The position numbers and the translations under genes are program-made. A stretch of DNA of 64,000 bases from DAOTVC01 sp034437215 (GTDB taxonomy: Bacteria; Chloroflexota; Anaerolineae; B4-G1; SLSP01), in NCBI GenBank assembly GCA_034437215.1, contig DAOTVC010000078.1, positions 1 to 64,000 of the forward strand, given 5' to 3'. Under the pieces are notes generated by a model. It made no database searches. It was not told where the DNA came from and worked only from the letters and a program-made list of their open reading frames with translations. This document shows, in pieces, positions 1 through 9,000 of the stretch (its first letter is position 1; every line of letters starts with the position of its first letter).

Positions 1-354
1 GTCACGCCAGAGCTGCTTCGCCGCCGCCTTGTCGAGGGAGATGGCATGGGTGAGGACCTTCGAGCCGGTGTAGGGGATGTCCAGCATCTCGAGAAGGGCC
101 GGGACGTGGGACTCCCGGGCATCCCCACCCAGCCCCTCGGCGATGTTGAAGCAGATGTCCGGCTCCGTCTGGCGCAGGCTATCCAAAAGCGTCCGGTCGC
201 CCTCCAGGAAGACCGTCTCGTGCCCCGTCCCTTCGAGGGCCTGACGGATGGCAGCGACTGTCTCCTCGGCATCGTACTCGGCGAGCGCGTCGGCGGGCGC
301 CACGCTCGCCAGCTGCACGCTCTTCTTCAGATTCGCAATGACGGCAACGAGCAT
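1..354 (-). CDS. ATP-grasp ligase, D-Ala-D-Ala ligase-like (partial, N-terminal 118 codons)
   Basis: This open frame runs off the left edge of the window, so only the first 118 residues are seen. The N-terminal Rossmann-like half resembles D-alanine-D-alanine ligases, including the CFNIAEG segment and the PYTGS segment near residues 95-102 that line the first substrate site in that family. The ATP-grasp domain lies outside the window. The ATG is 3 bases after the stop of the lysine 2,3-aminomutase gene, so the two are co-transcribed. That context suggests a peptide or amino-acid ligase linked to beta-lysine metabolism rather than the cell-wall enzyme, but this is inference. Confidence 0.75.
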   Translation of the reverse strand, partial: MLVAVIANLKKSVQLASVAPADALAEYDAEETVAAIRQALEGTGHETVFLEGDRTLLDSLRQTEPDICFNIAEGLGGDARESHVPALLEMLDIPYTGSKVLTHAISLDKAAAKQLWRD

Positions 355-357
355 GGT

Positions 358-1734
358 TTACTCCTCCCCCGATTGGGCATCGACAGCCTCGTGAATCACT
401 TCCAGATCCTCCGGTCCCCGATGGGGGAAGAAGGGGGCGGTGCTCCGCCGATGGAGGGCACGCTCGTGGGTCTGCTGCCATCCCGCCGGGGCAATCGCCC
501 GCCGGTGACCGGCGAGGAGGCCCGCCACGCCCTCCTGCTCCTCAACGTGAGCCCGGCAGTAGGCGCAGGTCGTCGGGTCGTGCGCGGGAACGCTCGCCGG
601 CTGAGCATAGGTACTGATAAAGCCCTCGTAGTTCCGCACAACGACGCGTTCCGGTGACTGACTCAAGAGGTAGTTGGGCAGCAGCGGCACCTTCCCCCCA
701 CCCTCGGGGGCGTCGATGACGTAGGTGGGGACGGCGAAACCGGAGGTATGCCCCCGTAACGACTCCATGATCTCGATACCCGTAGAGACGGGCGTGCGGA
801 AGTGCCCCGCCCCGTGGACCAGGTCGCACTGGTAGAGATAGTAAGGGCGCACGCGGTTGCGCACCAGTTTGTGCATCAGCGCCTTGATGATCTGCGGGCA
901 GTCATTGATGCCCGCCATAAGCACCGACTGGCTCCCCAGGGGAATCCCGGCGTCGGCCAGACGGGCCAGAGCCACCTCCACCGCGGGCGTGATCTCTCGG
1001 GGATGGTTGAAGTGAATGTTCATCCACAGAGGATGGAAACGGCGCAGCATCTCCACGAGCGGCCCGTCGACGCGCTGCGGCAGGAAGACGGGCACGCGTG
1101 AGCCGATGCGGATCACCTCCACGTGGGGAATGGCGCGGAGTCGTGAGAGCAAGCGCTCCAAGACCTGGGGCGGCAGCGTCAGCGGATCACCGCCGGAGAG
1201 CAGAACATCGCGCACCTCCTCGGTCTCGGCGATGTACTCAATCTGCCGGTCGTAGGTCGCGGTGTTGAACTGCACGTGAGCATCGCCGACGAGGCGGCTG
1301 CGGGTGCAGAAGCGGCAGTAGCTGGCACACTGGGTCGTGACCAGCATCAGGACACGATCGGGATAACGGTGGACGAGACCGGGAACCGGGGAGTGGGCAT
1401 CCTCCCCCAGAGAATCCCGCATCTCATCGGCAAAGGGGGCCAGCTCCAAGGTCGTTGGGATTACCTGCCGGCGAATAGGACAGTTGGGGTTGTCCCTCTC
1501 CATGAGGCCGGCAAAGTAGGGGGTGACATCGACCCGGAAACGTCCGGAAGCCGAGAGCCCCTCTCGCTCCTCAGGCGTCAGATCGATGACCTGAGCAAAG
1601 TCCTCGACGGTGCGCAGTCGATGGGCCATCTGCCAACGCCAATCGAGCCACCTCTCCGGGGCGATGTCCTCCCAAGGATGGGGAGGCTTATCGGAACCGG
1701 GAGGCTCCTGTATTTCACTCTGTAGATCACTCAT
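358..1734 (-). CDS. kamA: Lysine 2,3-aminomutase (radical SAM, PLP)
   Basis: The product (458 aa) is a KamA-family radical SAM aminomutase that converts L-lysine to L-beta-lysine using S-adenosylmethionine, a 4Fe-4S cluster and pyridoxal phosphate. The cluster motif CASYCRFC fits the CxxxCxxC pattern, and the PEGGGK segment near the C-terminal third carries the expected PLP lysine. A Cys-rich tail (TTCAYCRAH) follows, as in many family members. I chose the ATG at 1734 because GGAGGAG lies about 9 bases upstream; a 61-residue longer frame has no such site. The gene is followed after 3 bases by an ATP-grasp ligase. A hairpin-containing leader precedes it. Confidence 0.9.
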   Translation of the reverse strand: MSDLQSEIQEPPGSDKPPHPWEDIAPERWLDWRWQMAHRLRTVEDFAQVIDLTPEEREGLSASGRFRVDVTPYFAGLMERDNPNCPIRRQVIPTTLELAPFADEMRDSLGEDAHSPVPGLVHRYPDRVLMLVTTQCASYCRFCTRSRLVGDAHVQFNTATYDRQIEYIAETEEVRDVLLSGGDPLTLPPQVLERLLSRLRAIPHVEVIRIGSRVPVFLPQRVDGPLVEMLRRFHPLWMNIHFNHPREITPAVEVALARLADAGIPLGSQSVLMAGINDCPQIIKALMHKLVRNRVRPYYLYQCDLVHGAGHFRTPVSTGIEIMESLRGHTSGFAVPTYVIDAPEGGGKVPLLPNYLLSQSPERVVVRNYEGFISTYAQPASVPAHDPTTCAYCRAHVEEQEGVAGLLAGHRRAIAPAGWQQTHERALHRRSTAPFFPHRGPEDLEVIHEAVDAQSGEE

Positions 1735-1762
1735 TGCTGTCCACTCCTCCTCGCGCAAAATC

Positions 1763-1798
1763 AGAGCCTGCTCCTGGTCAGTGGACAGAGCAGGCTCT
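1763..1798 (-). promoter_or_regulatory. Leader hairpin upstream of kamA
   Basis: An 11-bp perfect inverted repeat (1763-1773 with 1788-1798, 14-base loop) lies between a TATAAT hexamer and the kamA ribosome binding site. It has no U-tract, so it looks like an mRNA-stabilising or translation-modulating hairpin rather than a terminator. The function is inferred. Confidence 0.5.
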
Positions 1799-1818
1799 TT
1801 ACCTGAGAGTTTAGGATG

Positions 1819-1824
1819 ATTATA
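1819..1824 (-). promoter_or_regulatory. Possible -10 element for kamA
   Basis: TATAAT is present on the minus strand about 85 bases upstream of the kamA ATG. No good -35 hexamer is seen at 16-18 bases, so the assignment is tentative. Confidence 0.4.
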
Positions 1825-1920
1825 GTCAGGCGATGTGCAAAAGCTGTCACAAAAGGGGTGAGATTTTACTCCCAATCGCTGCTTCCTGTACGAGCTTTGG
1901 AAAGCACAACCCACCACTTG

Positions 1921-2925
1921 CTACGCCTCACCCGACGAGAGGGGGCGCTCGAGGAGCACCGCTGCCATGGGGCCCGTATCATGGAAGCGCAGCACGGTCT
2001 CCATCTCGCCGTCCGTGCAGCCCAGCAGGATCTTGATCTCCGAGTCCCGCTTGACCAGATCGACCGTGACGATGATCCCGGTCACTCCTGCCGGCGACTC
2101 CGAACCCACCCAGACGTCGATCCCACCTCCATCGGCGGAAGAGGTACCCGCCAGATAGCCGTAGTCGAGAGGGTAGATGAAGTCGGGATAACGGGGATGG
2201 GTGCTGCCTGCAGGGCGATCGACGACGAGCGGTGAGGAGCTGATGAGCACGTCGAGGGAGCGCCAGAAGATCCCTTCAGCCTCCACACCCTGGGGGGCGT
2301 TCTCCCGCACGAGCCAGCCCAAGAGAAGAGCATAGTCCCTCACCTCCACGTCGGCCGTCACCTCGTGGGGATTGGTACCGTAGAAGGAGGTGCGCAATCC
2401 CGCAGCCCGCGCGGCGAGGATGTCCAGCTCTCGGTCGCCGATAGCCAGGGTCACCGCCGGGTCAAGGGCCTGGCGCTCCAGGAGGGCCAGAAAGGCGGCG
2501 GGATCGGGCTTGCGAGGGAAGGCGTCGTCCGACGTGATAAGGTCGGCAAAGAGATGAGCGATGCCGTGCACCTCCAGAAGACGCTCCAGGGAAGCTCTGC
2601 CCCTGTGGGTGACGATGTAGTTCTGCCCGCCCAGGGAGCGCACGTAGTTGCAGAGAGAGACGGCGCCGGGAAAGGGGCCCTGGGCCTCCGGAGGCAGCAG
2701 GGCAAGGATCTCGTAGAAACGACAGTTCAGAGCCTCAGTCTCGAGGTCCAGCTCCTGAGCCAAGGTCCCGACGGCGTGGCTGAAAGAGACGTTGACGAGA
2801 TGGGAGATGCGTTCGGTAGGGACCTCTGCCCCAAACTCCACGAGAGCCAGTCGCAGGGCCTCGGTGATCGTAGGGTAGGTGTTGAAGAGAGTACCGTCGG
2901 CATCCCAGATCAGGTTGATAATCAT
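1921..2925 (-). CDS. HAD-family phosphatase fused to a C-terminal inorganic-pyrophosphatase-like domain
   Basis: Residues 1-210 form a HAD hydrolase of the phosphoglycolate phosphatase/beta-phosphoglucomutase type. Motif I is DADGT (residues 8-12), the VTHR segment supplies motif II, RKPDP supplies the conserved lysine, and GDRELD supplies the metal acids. Residues from about 225 to 334 resemble the small inorganic-pyrophosphatase-like proteins of Firmicutes, with the DRPAGS.HP..PD..YPLDYGY pattern and an acidic DGGGIDVW stretch. HAD hydrolases of this size normally end near 215 aa, so this is a genuine two-domain fusion. An AAAGGAT site precedes the ATG. It follows a paralogous HAD gene by 43 bases. 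Substrates are unknown. Confidence 0.8.
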   Translation of the reverse strand: MIINLIWDADGTLFNTYPTITEALRLALVEFGAEVPTERISHLVNVSFSHAVGTLAQELDLETEALNCRFYEILALLPPEAQGPFPGAVSLCNYVRSLGGQNYIVTHRGRASLERLLEVHGIAHLFADLITSDDAFPRKPDPAAFLALLERQALDPAVTLAIGDRELDILAARAAGLRTSFYGTNPHEVTADVEVRDYALLLGWLVRENAPQGVEAEGIFWRSLDVLISSSPLVVDRPAGSTHPRYPDFIYPLDYGYLAGTSSADGGGIDVWVGSESPAGVTGIIVTVDLVKRDSEIKILLGCTDGEMETVLRFHDTGPMAAVLLERPLSSGEA

Positions 2926-2968
2926 ACGTTATCCTTTCATCAGGACGGTCAGACAGAAGGGGTAGCTT

Positions 2969-3610
2969 TCAGATGAACTCCCCGTTCTCGGTGCGCAGCA
3001 GCTCCTCCAGCTCTCTGTAGTCGTCCACCTTGAAGGTGGCGGGGACATCCTTCCGGGGATCACCGTAGTAGCAGCTGCGCAGACCTGCCGCCTGGGCAGC
3101 CAAGATATCGATGCGGCGGTCGCCCACGGCAAGGGTAAAATCCCGTTCCAGATCGTGGGCCTCGAGCATGGCATTGAGCGAGGCGGGGTCAGGCTTGCGG
3201 GGATAGGGAGACTCCTTCGTGTAGGCGTCCACGAAGAAGTGCGCCATGTCGTGGGCCTGCAGCAGCCCCTCCAGGGAGGCTCGTGCCCGATGGGTAACGA
3301 TGTAGTTCCCCCCACCTGTCTTGCAGATGTAGTCGCAGATGGCGCGCACCCCCTCGAAGGGGGGCTGGGCCGCGGACGGAACGGCCCGGTAGTACTCCCG
3401 AAAGCGCGACTCGAAGTCCTCCGCAGAGACCCCCGCCTCCTCCGCCAGGCTTTGGATCGCGTGAGCGGTGGATTGCAGCGTCAGCCGCAGAATGCGCTCG
3501 GCCCCCACCGTCTGCCCCAAATCCTGCAGAGCCTGCCGGAAAGCCCCTACCTTTGCAGGGTAGGTATCGAAGAGCGTACCGCCGGCGTCCCAAATAATGT
3601 TACGAATCAT
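2969..3610 (-). CDS. HAD-family hydrolase with altered motif I (DAGGT)
   Basis: The 213-aa product is a paralogue of the next gene's HAD domain: same N-terminal layout, VTHR, RKPDP and GDRRID motifs. In motif I the nucleophile Asp8 is kept, but the second Asp, the general acid/base of HAD phosphatases, is Gly10 (DAGGT instead of DADGT). Haloacid dehalogenases and phosphonatases also lack this Asp, so the protein may have changed chemistry or lost efficient phosphatase activity. GGGAGGG precedes the ATG by 5 bases. The gene heads a probable two-gene unit with the HAD-pyrophosphatase fusion. Confidence 0.8.
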   Translation of the reverse strand: MIRNIIWDAGGTLFDTYPAKVGAFRQALQDLGQTVGAERILRLTLQSTAHAIQSLAEEAGVSAEDFESRFREYYRAVPSAAQPPFEGVRAICDYICKTGGGNYIVTHRARASLEGLLQAHDMAHFFVDAYTKESPYPRKPDPASLNAMLEAHDLERDFTLAVGDRRIDILAAQAAGLRSCYYGDPRKDVPATFKVDDYRELEELLRTENGEFI

Positions 3611-3634
3611 CGGACCCTCCCACAGCTTCTAGCG

Positions 3635-4291
3635 TCACGGTGCAAGGTCGAGGTGGAGATCTTCAAGACGTTCCGCATCATCCTCCAAAGCAATCTTCGC
3701 TACCTCACGAAAGTCATCGAACCAATCGTCGAAGGCCTGAATAGCGGCATCGCAAGCATCGTCGGTGTCCCCCTCGGCACACTCGTCAAAACGCCAGAGC
3801 TTCTCCTTGTCGATGGCCTGCAGAACCAGATTCCGTCCCTCCTCCAGCTCCTGAGCATCGATACCATAGCGTCCCAGAGCAGCGACAATCTCGGGATCCT
3901 GGAGAGCCTCCGTATAGAAAAGGATGGCTTGTTGGTGCCAGTAGGTGAAGGTGCGCGCCAGCTTAACATTGAGCCCCAGTGCCTCCCGTATCTCGGGAGC
4001 CTTCTTGAAGGCCACCCGGGCCAGGCGCCAGTGGCGGGTGAAGAGCCTCTCTGCCTGGGCGATGGCAAACTCCAGATCGTGCTCCACCTCCGACTGCCCC
4101 CCCTTCCGGTCGAGGCGCTCCCGGTAACGCTCCTCTGCCTTCTCCAGCAGCACGCGTCCCTGCTGCAGCGCGTTGTCATCGTAGCCGACCTCCGCGAGGG
4201 CCACCGCGATCTCCGGGTCGCGTCGTACCTGTTCGATGGCAGCATCGGCTACGGTGAAGTAGTTAGCGAGCTGGCGTTGATATCTCAGCAT
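3635..4291 (-). CDS. Uncharacterised helical protein
   Basis: The frame encodes 218 residues from the ATG at 4291, which has AGAGGAG just upstream; a 29-residue longer frame lacks a ribosome binding site. The protein is rich in Glu, Asp, Arg and aromatic residues, is predicted largely helical from its charge pattern, and ends in a very acidic tail. No signal peptide, membrane segment or catalytic motif is seen. Two internally similar stretches (residues about 15-70 and 110-165, each with a DPEI.VAL..GY/YGID pattern followed by an EEGR-like segment) suggest an ancient duplication. I do not recognise the family. Confidence 0.7.
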   Translation of the reverse strand: MLRYQRQLANYFTVADAAIEQVRRDPEIAVALAEVGYDDNALQQGRVLLEKAEERYRERLDRKGGQSEVEHDLEFAIAQAERLFTRHWRLARVAFKKAPEIREALGLNVKLARTFTYWHQQAILFYTEALQDPEIVAALGRYGIDAQELEEGRNLVLQAIDKEKLWRFDECAEGDTDDACDAAIQAFDDWFDDFREVAKIALEDDAERLEDLHLDLAP

Positions 4292-4372
4292 AGTGACTCC
4301 TCTCATTTTGGTTTCTTGTAGTGATTGGTACCCAGATTTTACTATAGGAATATGAAAAACAAAAGAGAGAGG

Positions 4373-4402
4373 TTGCATTTCAGAGTACGACTATGGTATG
4401 CT
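4373..4402 (+). promoter_or_regulatory. Promoter for the 114-aa gene
   Basis: TTGCAT (4373-4378), an 18-base spacer and TATGCT (4397-4402) resemble a housekeeping promoter. AAAGGAGGGG follows directly before the ATG at 4441. Confidence 0.55.
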
Positions 4403-4440
4403 ATAGTTAAGTAGAAAGCTATCTAGCAAAGGAGGGGAAG

Positions 4441-4785
4441 ATGCAGATTAACCAGAAGGCCGTGGAACACGCTAAGGAGCTGATCAAAGAGGGGAAGTAC
4501 GTCGTCGATACCGACTGGAGCGAGGCGCAACCCGAAGAGAGCAAGGGCAACGCGCTGATCGACGAGCAGGGCTGGAACGCGTACGGCAAGTGGTTTCTAG
4601 CCGTCAACGAGGACGAGCCACAGGACGAGAAGGAGCGCTATAACTTTCCCTACGGTGACTTCGAGAAGGTGCACCGCAGCGGGCTGATCGCCGCCCAGCA
4701 GCGAGCGGGTCAGTACGACCACGACGAGGTGGAGAAGGTCGCCGACGAGCTCACCGCGATGATAGACGAGCGCGCGGGCGAGTAA
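4441..4785 (+). CDS. Small conserved protein of unknown function
   Basis: The 114-aa product is acidic and soluble, with no signal peptide. It has a recognisable conserved core (TDWSEAQP near residue 24, a GWNAYGKWFLA stretch, then FPYGDFEKVHRSGL) followed by an Ala-rich helix. From memory similar small proteins occur scattered through soil and environmental bacteria without an assigned function. A strong ribosome binding site (AAAGGAGGGG) and a good promoter suggest it is well expressed as a single-gene unit, ended by the large palindrome downstream. Confidence 0.8.
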   Translation: MQINQKAVEHAKELIKEGKYVVDTDWSEAQPEESKGNALIDEQGWNAYGKWFLAVNEDEPQDEKERYNFPYGDFEKVHRSGLIAAQQRAGQYDHDEVEKVADELTAMIDERAGE

Positions 4786-4804
4786 GGGTAGACGAGCAAA
4801 CGTG

Positions 4805-4834
4805 CGAGGGCCTGCGGTCGACCGCAGGCCCTCG
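4805..4834. terminator. 30-base perfect palindrome between convergent genes
   Basis: The sequence from 4805 to 4834 is a perfect 15-bp inverted repeat with no loop, GC-rich, lying between two convergent genes. No U-tract follows on either strand, so it may act as a bidirectional terminator or mRNA end stabiliser. Confidence 0.6.
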
Positions 4835-4846
4835 GTGCATCAAGTC

Positions 4847-5845
4847 TCAGAGGAGGTTGGCTTCCTGCGCCTCGCGATAGAGAGAGGCAAAGTCGGCGAC
4901 GAAGTTCCCGTTTACCTTCTGTTCCGCGCGCCAGGCCACCAGACGTTCCAGACCCATCCCCTTCACGAAGACATCCTCATCCAGGTCGGGAAGGAGGTGG
5001 CGCTTGCGGACGCAGACCTCCACTTCGAGGAGTTTCAGAACACCCAGTTCGTCCGCCTCCATGAGCGTCCGTACTTCGGGGTTTTCGGCGAGACGGTGCA
5101 GCCCGGGAAAGCGCACACCCAGCTCGTGGACGAGAGCATGGCGCAGGTCCGCCCAGCCATGTATCGCGCCAAAGACCACCTTCTCGGGACCTAAACTGCT
5201 GGCATAGGTAGGGTTCTCGGGACAGATGACCAGATCGAAAGCTGTATAAGGGTAGTCGAGATGGTACTCGCGCCGCCAGATCTCGAAGACTCCCAGACGG
5301 TTGGCCCGCTCCTCGCAGGCATCGAAGGGGTATCCCCGTAACTTTCGAGTGTAGGTCTCGCGATAGAGAGGCCAGAGTTGAGCCATAAACTCGAACCAGA
5401 GATCGAGAAGTCGTTCGGCAGACTCCTCGTGGCCCGCCAGATCTCTGCGCATGCGTTGACGCGCCAGACCGTGATACCACTTGTCCCAGTGCTGGGTTTT
5501 GTCCGGCCAACGGTCAAAGACTCTCAGATCAGCGCTGTGGAGGAAGACCTTCGTTGCTTTCAAAATCTCATTGAGCTCGGCGAGATCGGCAGGGTTCAAA
5601 TAGGCAGGTATCTGATAGACAAAGGTGAAGAGGGGGCCGCCGGCAACGGGGGGCGTGAAGCTAAAGGCGGCACCGAGATCCTCCATCTCCTCTGCCCAGA
5701 CAGCATACCGGGGATTGAGGGGAGAGTGGGCAAAGCCCAGTTGCTGCAGACCGTGCCAACAGAGGGAAGCATAGTAACTGACGTCCAAATGAACTACGGG
5801 GGGCTTATCAAGCAGGGACTTTTGGAACGGAATATTTCCAGGCAT
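4847..5845 (-). CDS. Uncharacterised 332-aa protein
   Basis: This soluble protein has no signal peptide or membrane segment and is rich in Trp, Tyr and Leu. A segment near residue 235 (LRHALVHELGVRF) places His and His-Glu residues like a metallopeptidase helix, but the spacing is HxxxHE, not HExxH, so no protease claim is made. An acidic, Leu-rich stretch (EADELGVLKLLEVEVCVRKRH) follows. It has its own promoter (TTGACA, 17 bases, TATTCT) and is transcribed alone. I do not recognise the family. Confidence 0.75.
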   Translation of the reverse strand: MPGNIPFQKSLLDKPPVVHLDVSYYASLCWHGLQQLGFAHSPLNPRYAVWAEEMEDLGAAFSFTPPVAGGPLFTFVYQIPAYLNPADLAELNEILKATKVFLHSADLRVFDRWPDKTQHWDKWYHGLARQRMRRDLAGHEESAERLLDLWFEFMAQLWPLYRETYTRKLRGYPFDACEERANRLGVFEIWRREYHLDYPYTAFDLVICPENPTYASSLGPEKVVFGAIHGWADLRHALVHELGVRFPGLHRLAENPEVRTLMEADELGVLKLLEVEVCVRKRHLLPDLDEDVFVKGMGLERLVAWRAEQKVNGNFVADFASLYREAQEANLL

Positions 5846-5913
5846 CGATCCTCTCTACTCCTGTATGTCAATGATCGCGAACAAACACCATGGTAAGGTG
5901 CCTCCCCAAACCC

Positions 5914-5942
5914 AGAATACAACGAGGCGGAGGGAATGTCAA
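5914..5942 (-). promoter_or_regulatory. Promoter for the 332-aa gene
   Basis: On the minus strand TTGACA (5937-5942), a 17-base spacer and TATTCT (5914-5919) form a near-consensus sigma-70 promoter about 70 bases upstream of the ATG. Confidence 0.7.
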
Positions 5943-6007
5943 GAGATGGAATGACTGGTAGTGACATGCCATAAGTGATCGTAGTTCAGCATAGAGATCA
6001 ATCGATA

Positions 6008-6044
6008 GCAGCAAGCGGTAGCCAGAAGAGCCACCGCTTGCTGC
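6008..6044 (-). terminator. Hairpin downstream of glyQS
   Basis: A 12-bp perfect stem (6008-6019 with 6033-6044) lies about 18 bases past the glyQS stop. There is no U-tract, so it is either a weak terminator or a 3' end stabiliser. Confidence 0.5.
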
Positions 6045-6061
6045 CAGGGGACGAGAGGGGC

Positions 6062-9000
6062 TTAGAAACCTTCCATCTTGCTCAGGTCAACAATCCCCGT
6101 GGGCAACCAGGCGATACGCTGTAGGAGAGCCAGACGGGCAGAGCGTAGCGCCTCCTCCTCAGCCATGACCAGAACCTCCTCGAAGAAACGTTGGATGGCA
6201 GGCACCAGGGCCTCAATAGCCTGCAGCAGCTCATCCACACTGCTCTGGGGCGTGATCTCACCCTGGGCCAGGAGGACGGCGTAGAGCTGCTTGGAGGCCG
6301 GCTCCACCAGCGCCTGGGGATCGAAATCCAGCCGCGGGTAGTCGCGGGTGATCCGGACACAGCGGGCGTAGTTATCGAGGATGGTCTCCCACTTATCGCG
6401 CGCGACCCAGGCGGAGAGCTGCTCGGCGCTGCGGCGGGCGAGGTGGGGATTGTACCCGCGCTCGGCAAGCACCGCCTCGACGACGTCGTGGGCGAAGCCC
6501 TCCTCACGCAGGGCCACCTGGAGGCGCCCGATAACGAACTCCAACGCTGCGTCTAGAGCCTGGGGCGAGGTCGTCACGGGCAGCAGGCGTCCTGCTTCCG
6601 CCAATCCCTGACGCACGGAGAAGGAGATCCCGTGCACCATCAGCATCTCCACTACTCCATAGGCCGCACGACGCAGCCCGTAGGGATCCGAGGAGCCCGT
6701 GGGCTGCAGACCGACGGCGAAGAGCCCGGCGAGGCTGTCCAGGCGATCCGCCAGTGCCAGCGCGATCCCCACGTCGGTCTTGGGGAGTGCATCCTCCGCA
6801 GAGCGCGGGAGGTAGTGCTCGAAGAGCGCGACGGCGACGATGTCGGGCTCACCGGAGAGACGGGCATACTCGCGCCCCATCACCCCTTGCAGGCTCGTCA
6901 TCTCCACAACCACCTCCGTCGCCAGGTCGGCCTTGGCGAGGTGGGCGGCGCGCTTCAGCAGATCGAGATTCAGGGGCGAGAGGCCCAACTTCAACCCCAC
7001 CCACGGTGCCAGCGACTCGAGCCGCCGGGTCTTATCGAGCATCGAGCCCAGATTCTCCTGAAAGATGAGCTTGCGCAGCTCGGGGACGAAGTCGGCCAGG
7101 GGCTGCTGGGTGTCCTGCCGGTAGAAGTAGGCGGCGTCGGCGTAGCGAGCGCGGATGACCGACTCGTTCCCCTCGCGGACGATCTCGATGTTCTCCCGCC
7201 CGCCGTTGCGCACGGCGACGAAGTAGGGCAACAGCCGCTCCTGATTGTCGACGACGGGGAAGTAGCGCTGGTGCTTCTTCATCACGGCGATGAGAGCCTC
7301 CTGGGGCAGCTCCAGATACTCCTCGCTGAAGGAGCCCAGCAGCGCCGTGGGGACCTCGACGAGGTTCGCAACCTCCCGCAGCAGGCCGGGGTCCGGCGGG
7401 ATGTGTCCGTCCACGGACTCCGCCAGGGTCTCCGCCTGGAAGCGGATCACCTCCTGGCGCACCTGGGAATCGACCAGCACGCCGTAGGACTCGAGGGTGG
7501 AGCGATAGTCATCGGCCCCGCTCAGGGCGATGTCGGGCGAGCCGGCCGGGCGGGGCCCGCGGGTGACGCGTCCGCTCTGTACCCCTGCGTACTCGAAGGG
7601 GATGAGGGCCTCGTCGAGAAGAGCCACCAGCCAGCGGATGGGCCGGCTGAAAGCGACGCCCGTCTCATTCCAGCGCATAGAGCGGGGAAAGTTGATGCCC
7701 TCGATCCAGCCGGGCAAGAGCTCGGCCAGCACCTCGACGGTGGGATGCCCCTCCTCGCGCACCGTGACGACGACGTACTCACCCCCGTCCACCTCCTCCA
7801 CCCGCAGCTCCTCGACCGCCACACCCTGCGAGCGGGCGAAGCCCTGCGCCGCGCGGGTGGGCTCCCCGTCCTTGAAGGCCACGCGGGCCGGCGGGCCCTT
7901 CACCACCCGCTCCTCATCCCTCTGATTCAGGGCCAGGTTCTCGACGAGGACGATCAGGCGGCGCGGTGTGCCCCAGACGTGGATCGAGCCATGGCGCAAG
8001 CGGGCCTCCTCGAGAGCCGCAGGCACCCTCTCGCGCAGCTGTTTCAGTGCCAGACTGACGTGAGACGCCGGCAGCTCCTCGACACCGATCTCGAAGAGGA
8101 AGGGGACCCGCCCCTCCTCAGGAAGGCTCTCCGCCGTGGGACGGACGCGCGCCTCGCGCAGAGGCAGGTGCAGGGGGGTTCCCTGAACCTGGGTCGTCTG
8201 CGAGAGCCCGCGACGACCCACCCAGGGAAAGCCCGCCTCCTCCCGATCCTCGAGGTAGGCGTCGGCAAGCTTCTGGGAGAGGGAACGCATCCGGCGGAAG
8301 AAGGTCGCCCGCTCCGTCACGCCGACGACGCCCCGCGAGTCGAGCAGGTTGAAGGTGTGGGAACAGCGGTTGATGTAGTCGAGGGCCGGGACGACGAGTC
8401 CCGCCTCCAGACAGCGCAGTGCTTCGGCCTCGAAGAGCTCGTACATCCCCTGCAGACGATCGATGTCGGCGATTTCGAACTCGTAGCGACAGTAGTCGAC
8501 CTCCTGCCGCAAGAGGATCTCCCCGTAGGTATGATGCGCGTCCCACTGCAGATCCCAGACGGAGGTGACCCGCTGGAGGGGCAGGGCGATGCGCTCCAAT
8601 CCGTAGGTGATCTCCACCGAGGGGATCTCGAGATTCTTGCCGCCGGCCTGCTGGAAGTAAGTGTACTGGGTGATCTCCTGCCCGTCGAGCCAGACCTCCC
8701 AGCCCAGCCCCCACATGCCCAGTGCCGGGCTCTCCCAGTTGTCCTCGACGAAACGGATGTCGTGCTCGTCGCGACGGATACCCAGGGCCTCCAGGCTCTG
8801 CAGGTAACGCTCCAGAGGATCGCCCGGATCGGGCTTGAGGATGACCTGGAACTGCATGAACATCTGCATGCGATTGGGATTGTCACCGTAACGCCCGTCG
8901 TCGGGCCGGAAGGAGGGCTCCACGTAGCCCACGTTCCACGGCTCCGGGCCGAGGACGCGCAGGACGGTGGCAGGATTGCTGGTGCCCGCCCCGAGCTTCT

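Noticed and set aside
1741..1810. Glycine-riboswitch-like CTCTCAGGTAAA in the kamA leader
   Set aside because: The motif matches only the 3' end of the glycine aptamer. The required upstream core is missing and a likely -10 lies just before it.
1735..1917. A 61-codon longer kamA start
   Set aside because: The added residues are not like the family N-terminus, and the good ribosome binding site lies at the ATG at 1734.
3155..4321. Plus-strand frame of 388 codons opposite the HAD and helical genes
   Set aside because: It overlaps two genes with good motifs and start sites and has no ribosome binding site or family match.
5100..5160. Metalloprotease call for the 332-aa protein
   Set aside because: The His residues have HxxxHE spacing, not HExxH, and no third ligand is evident.
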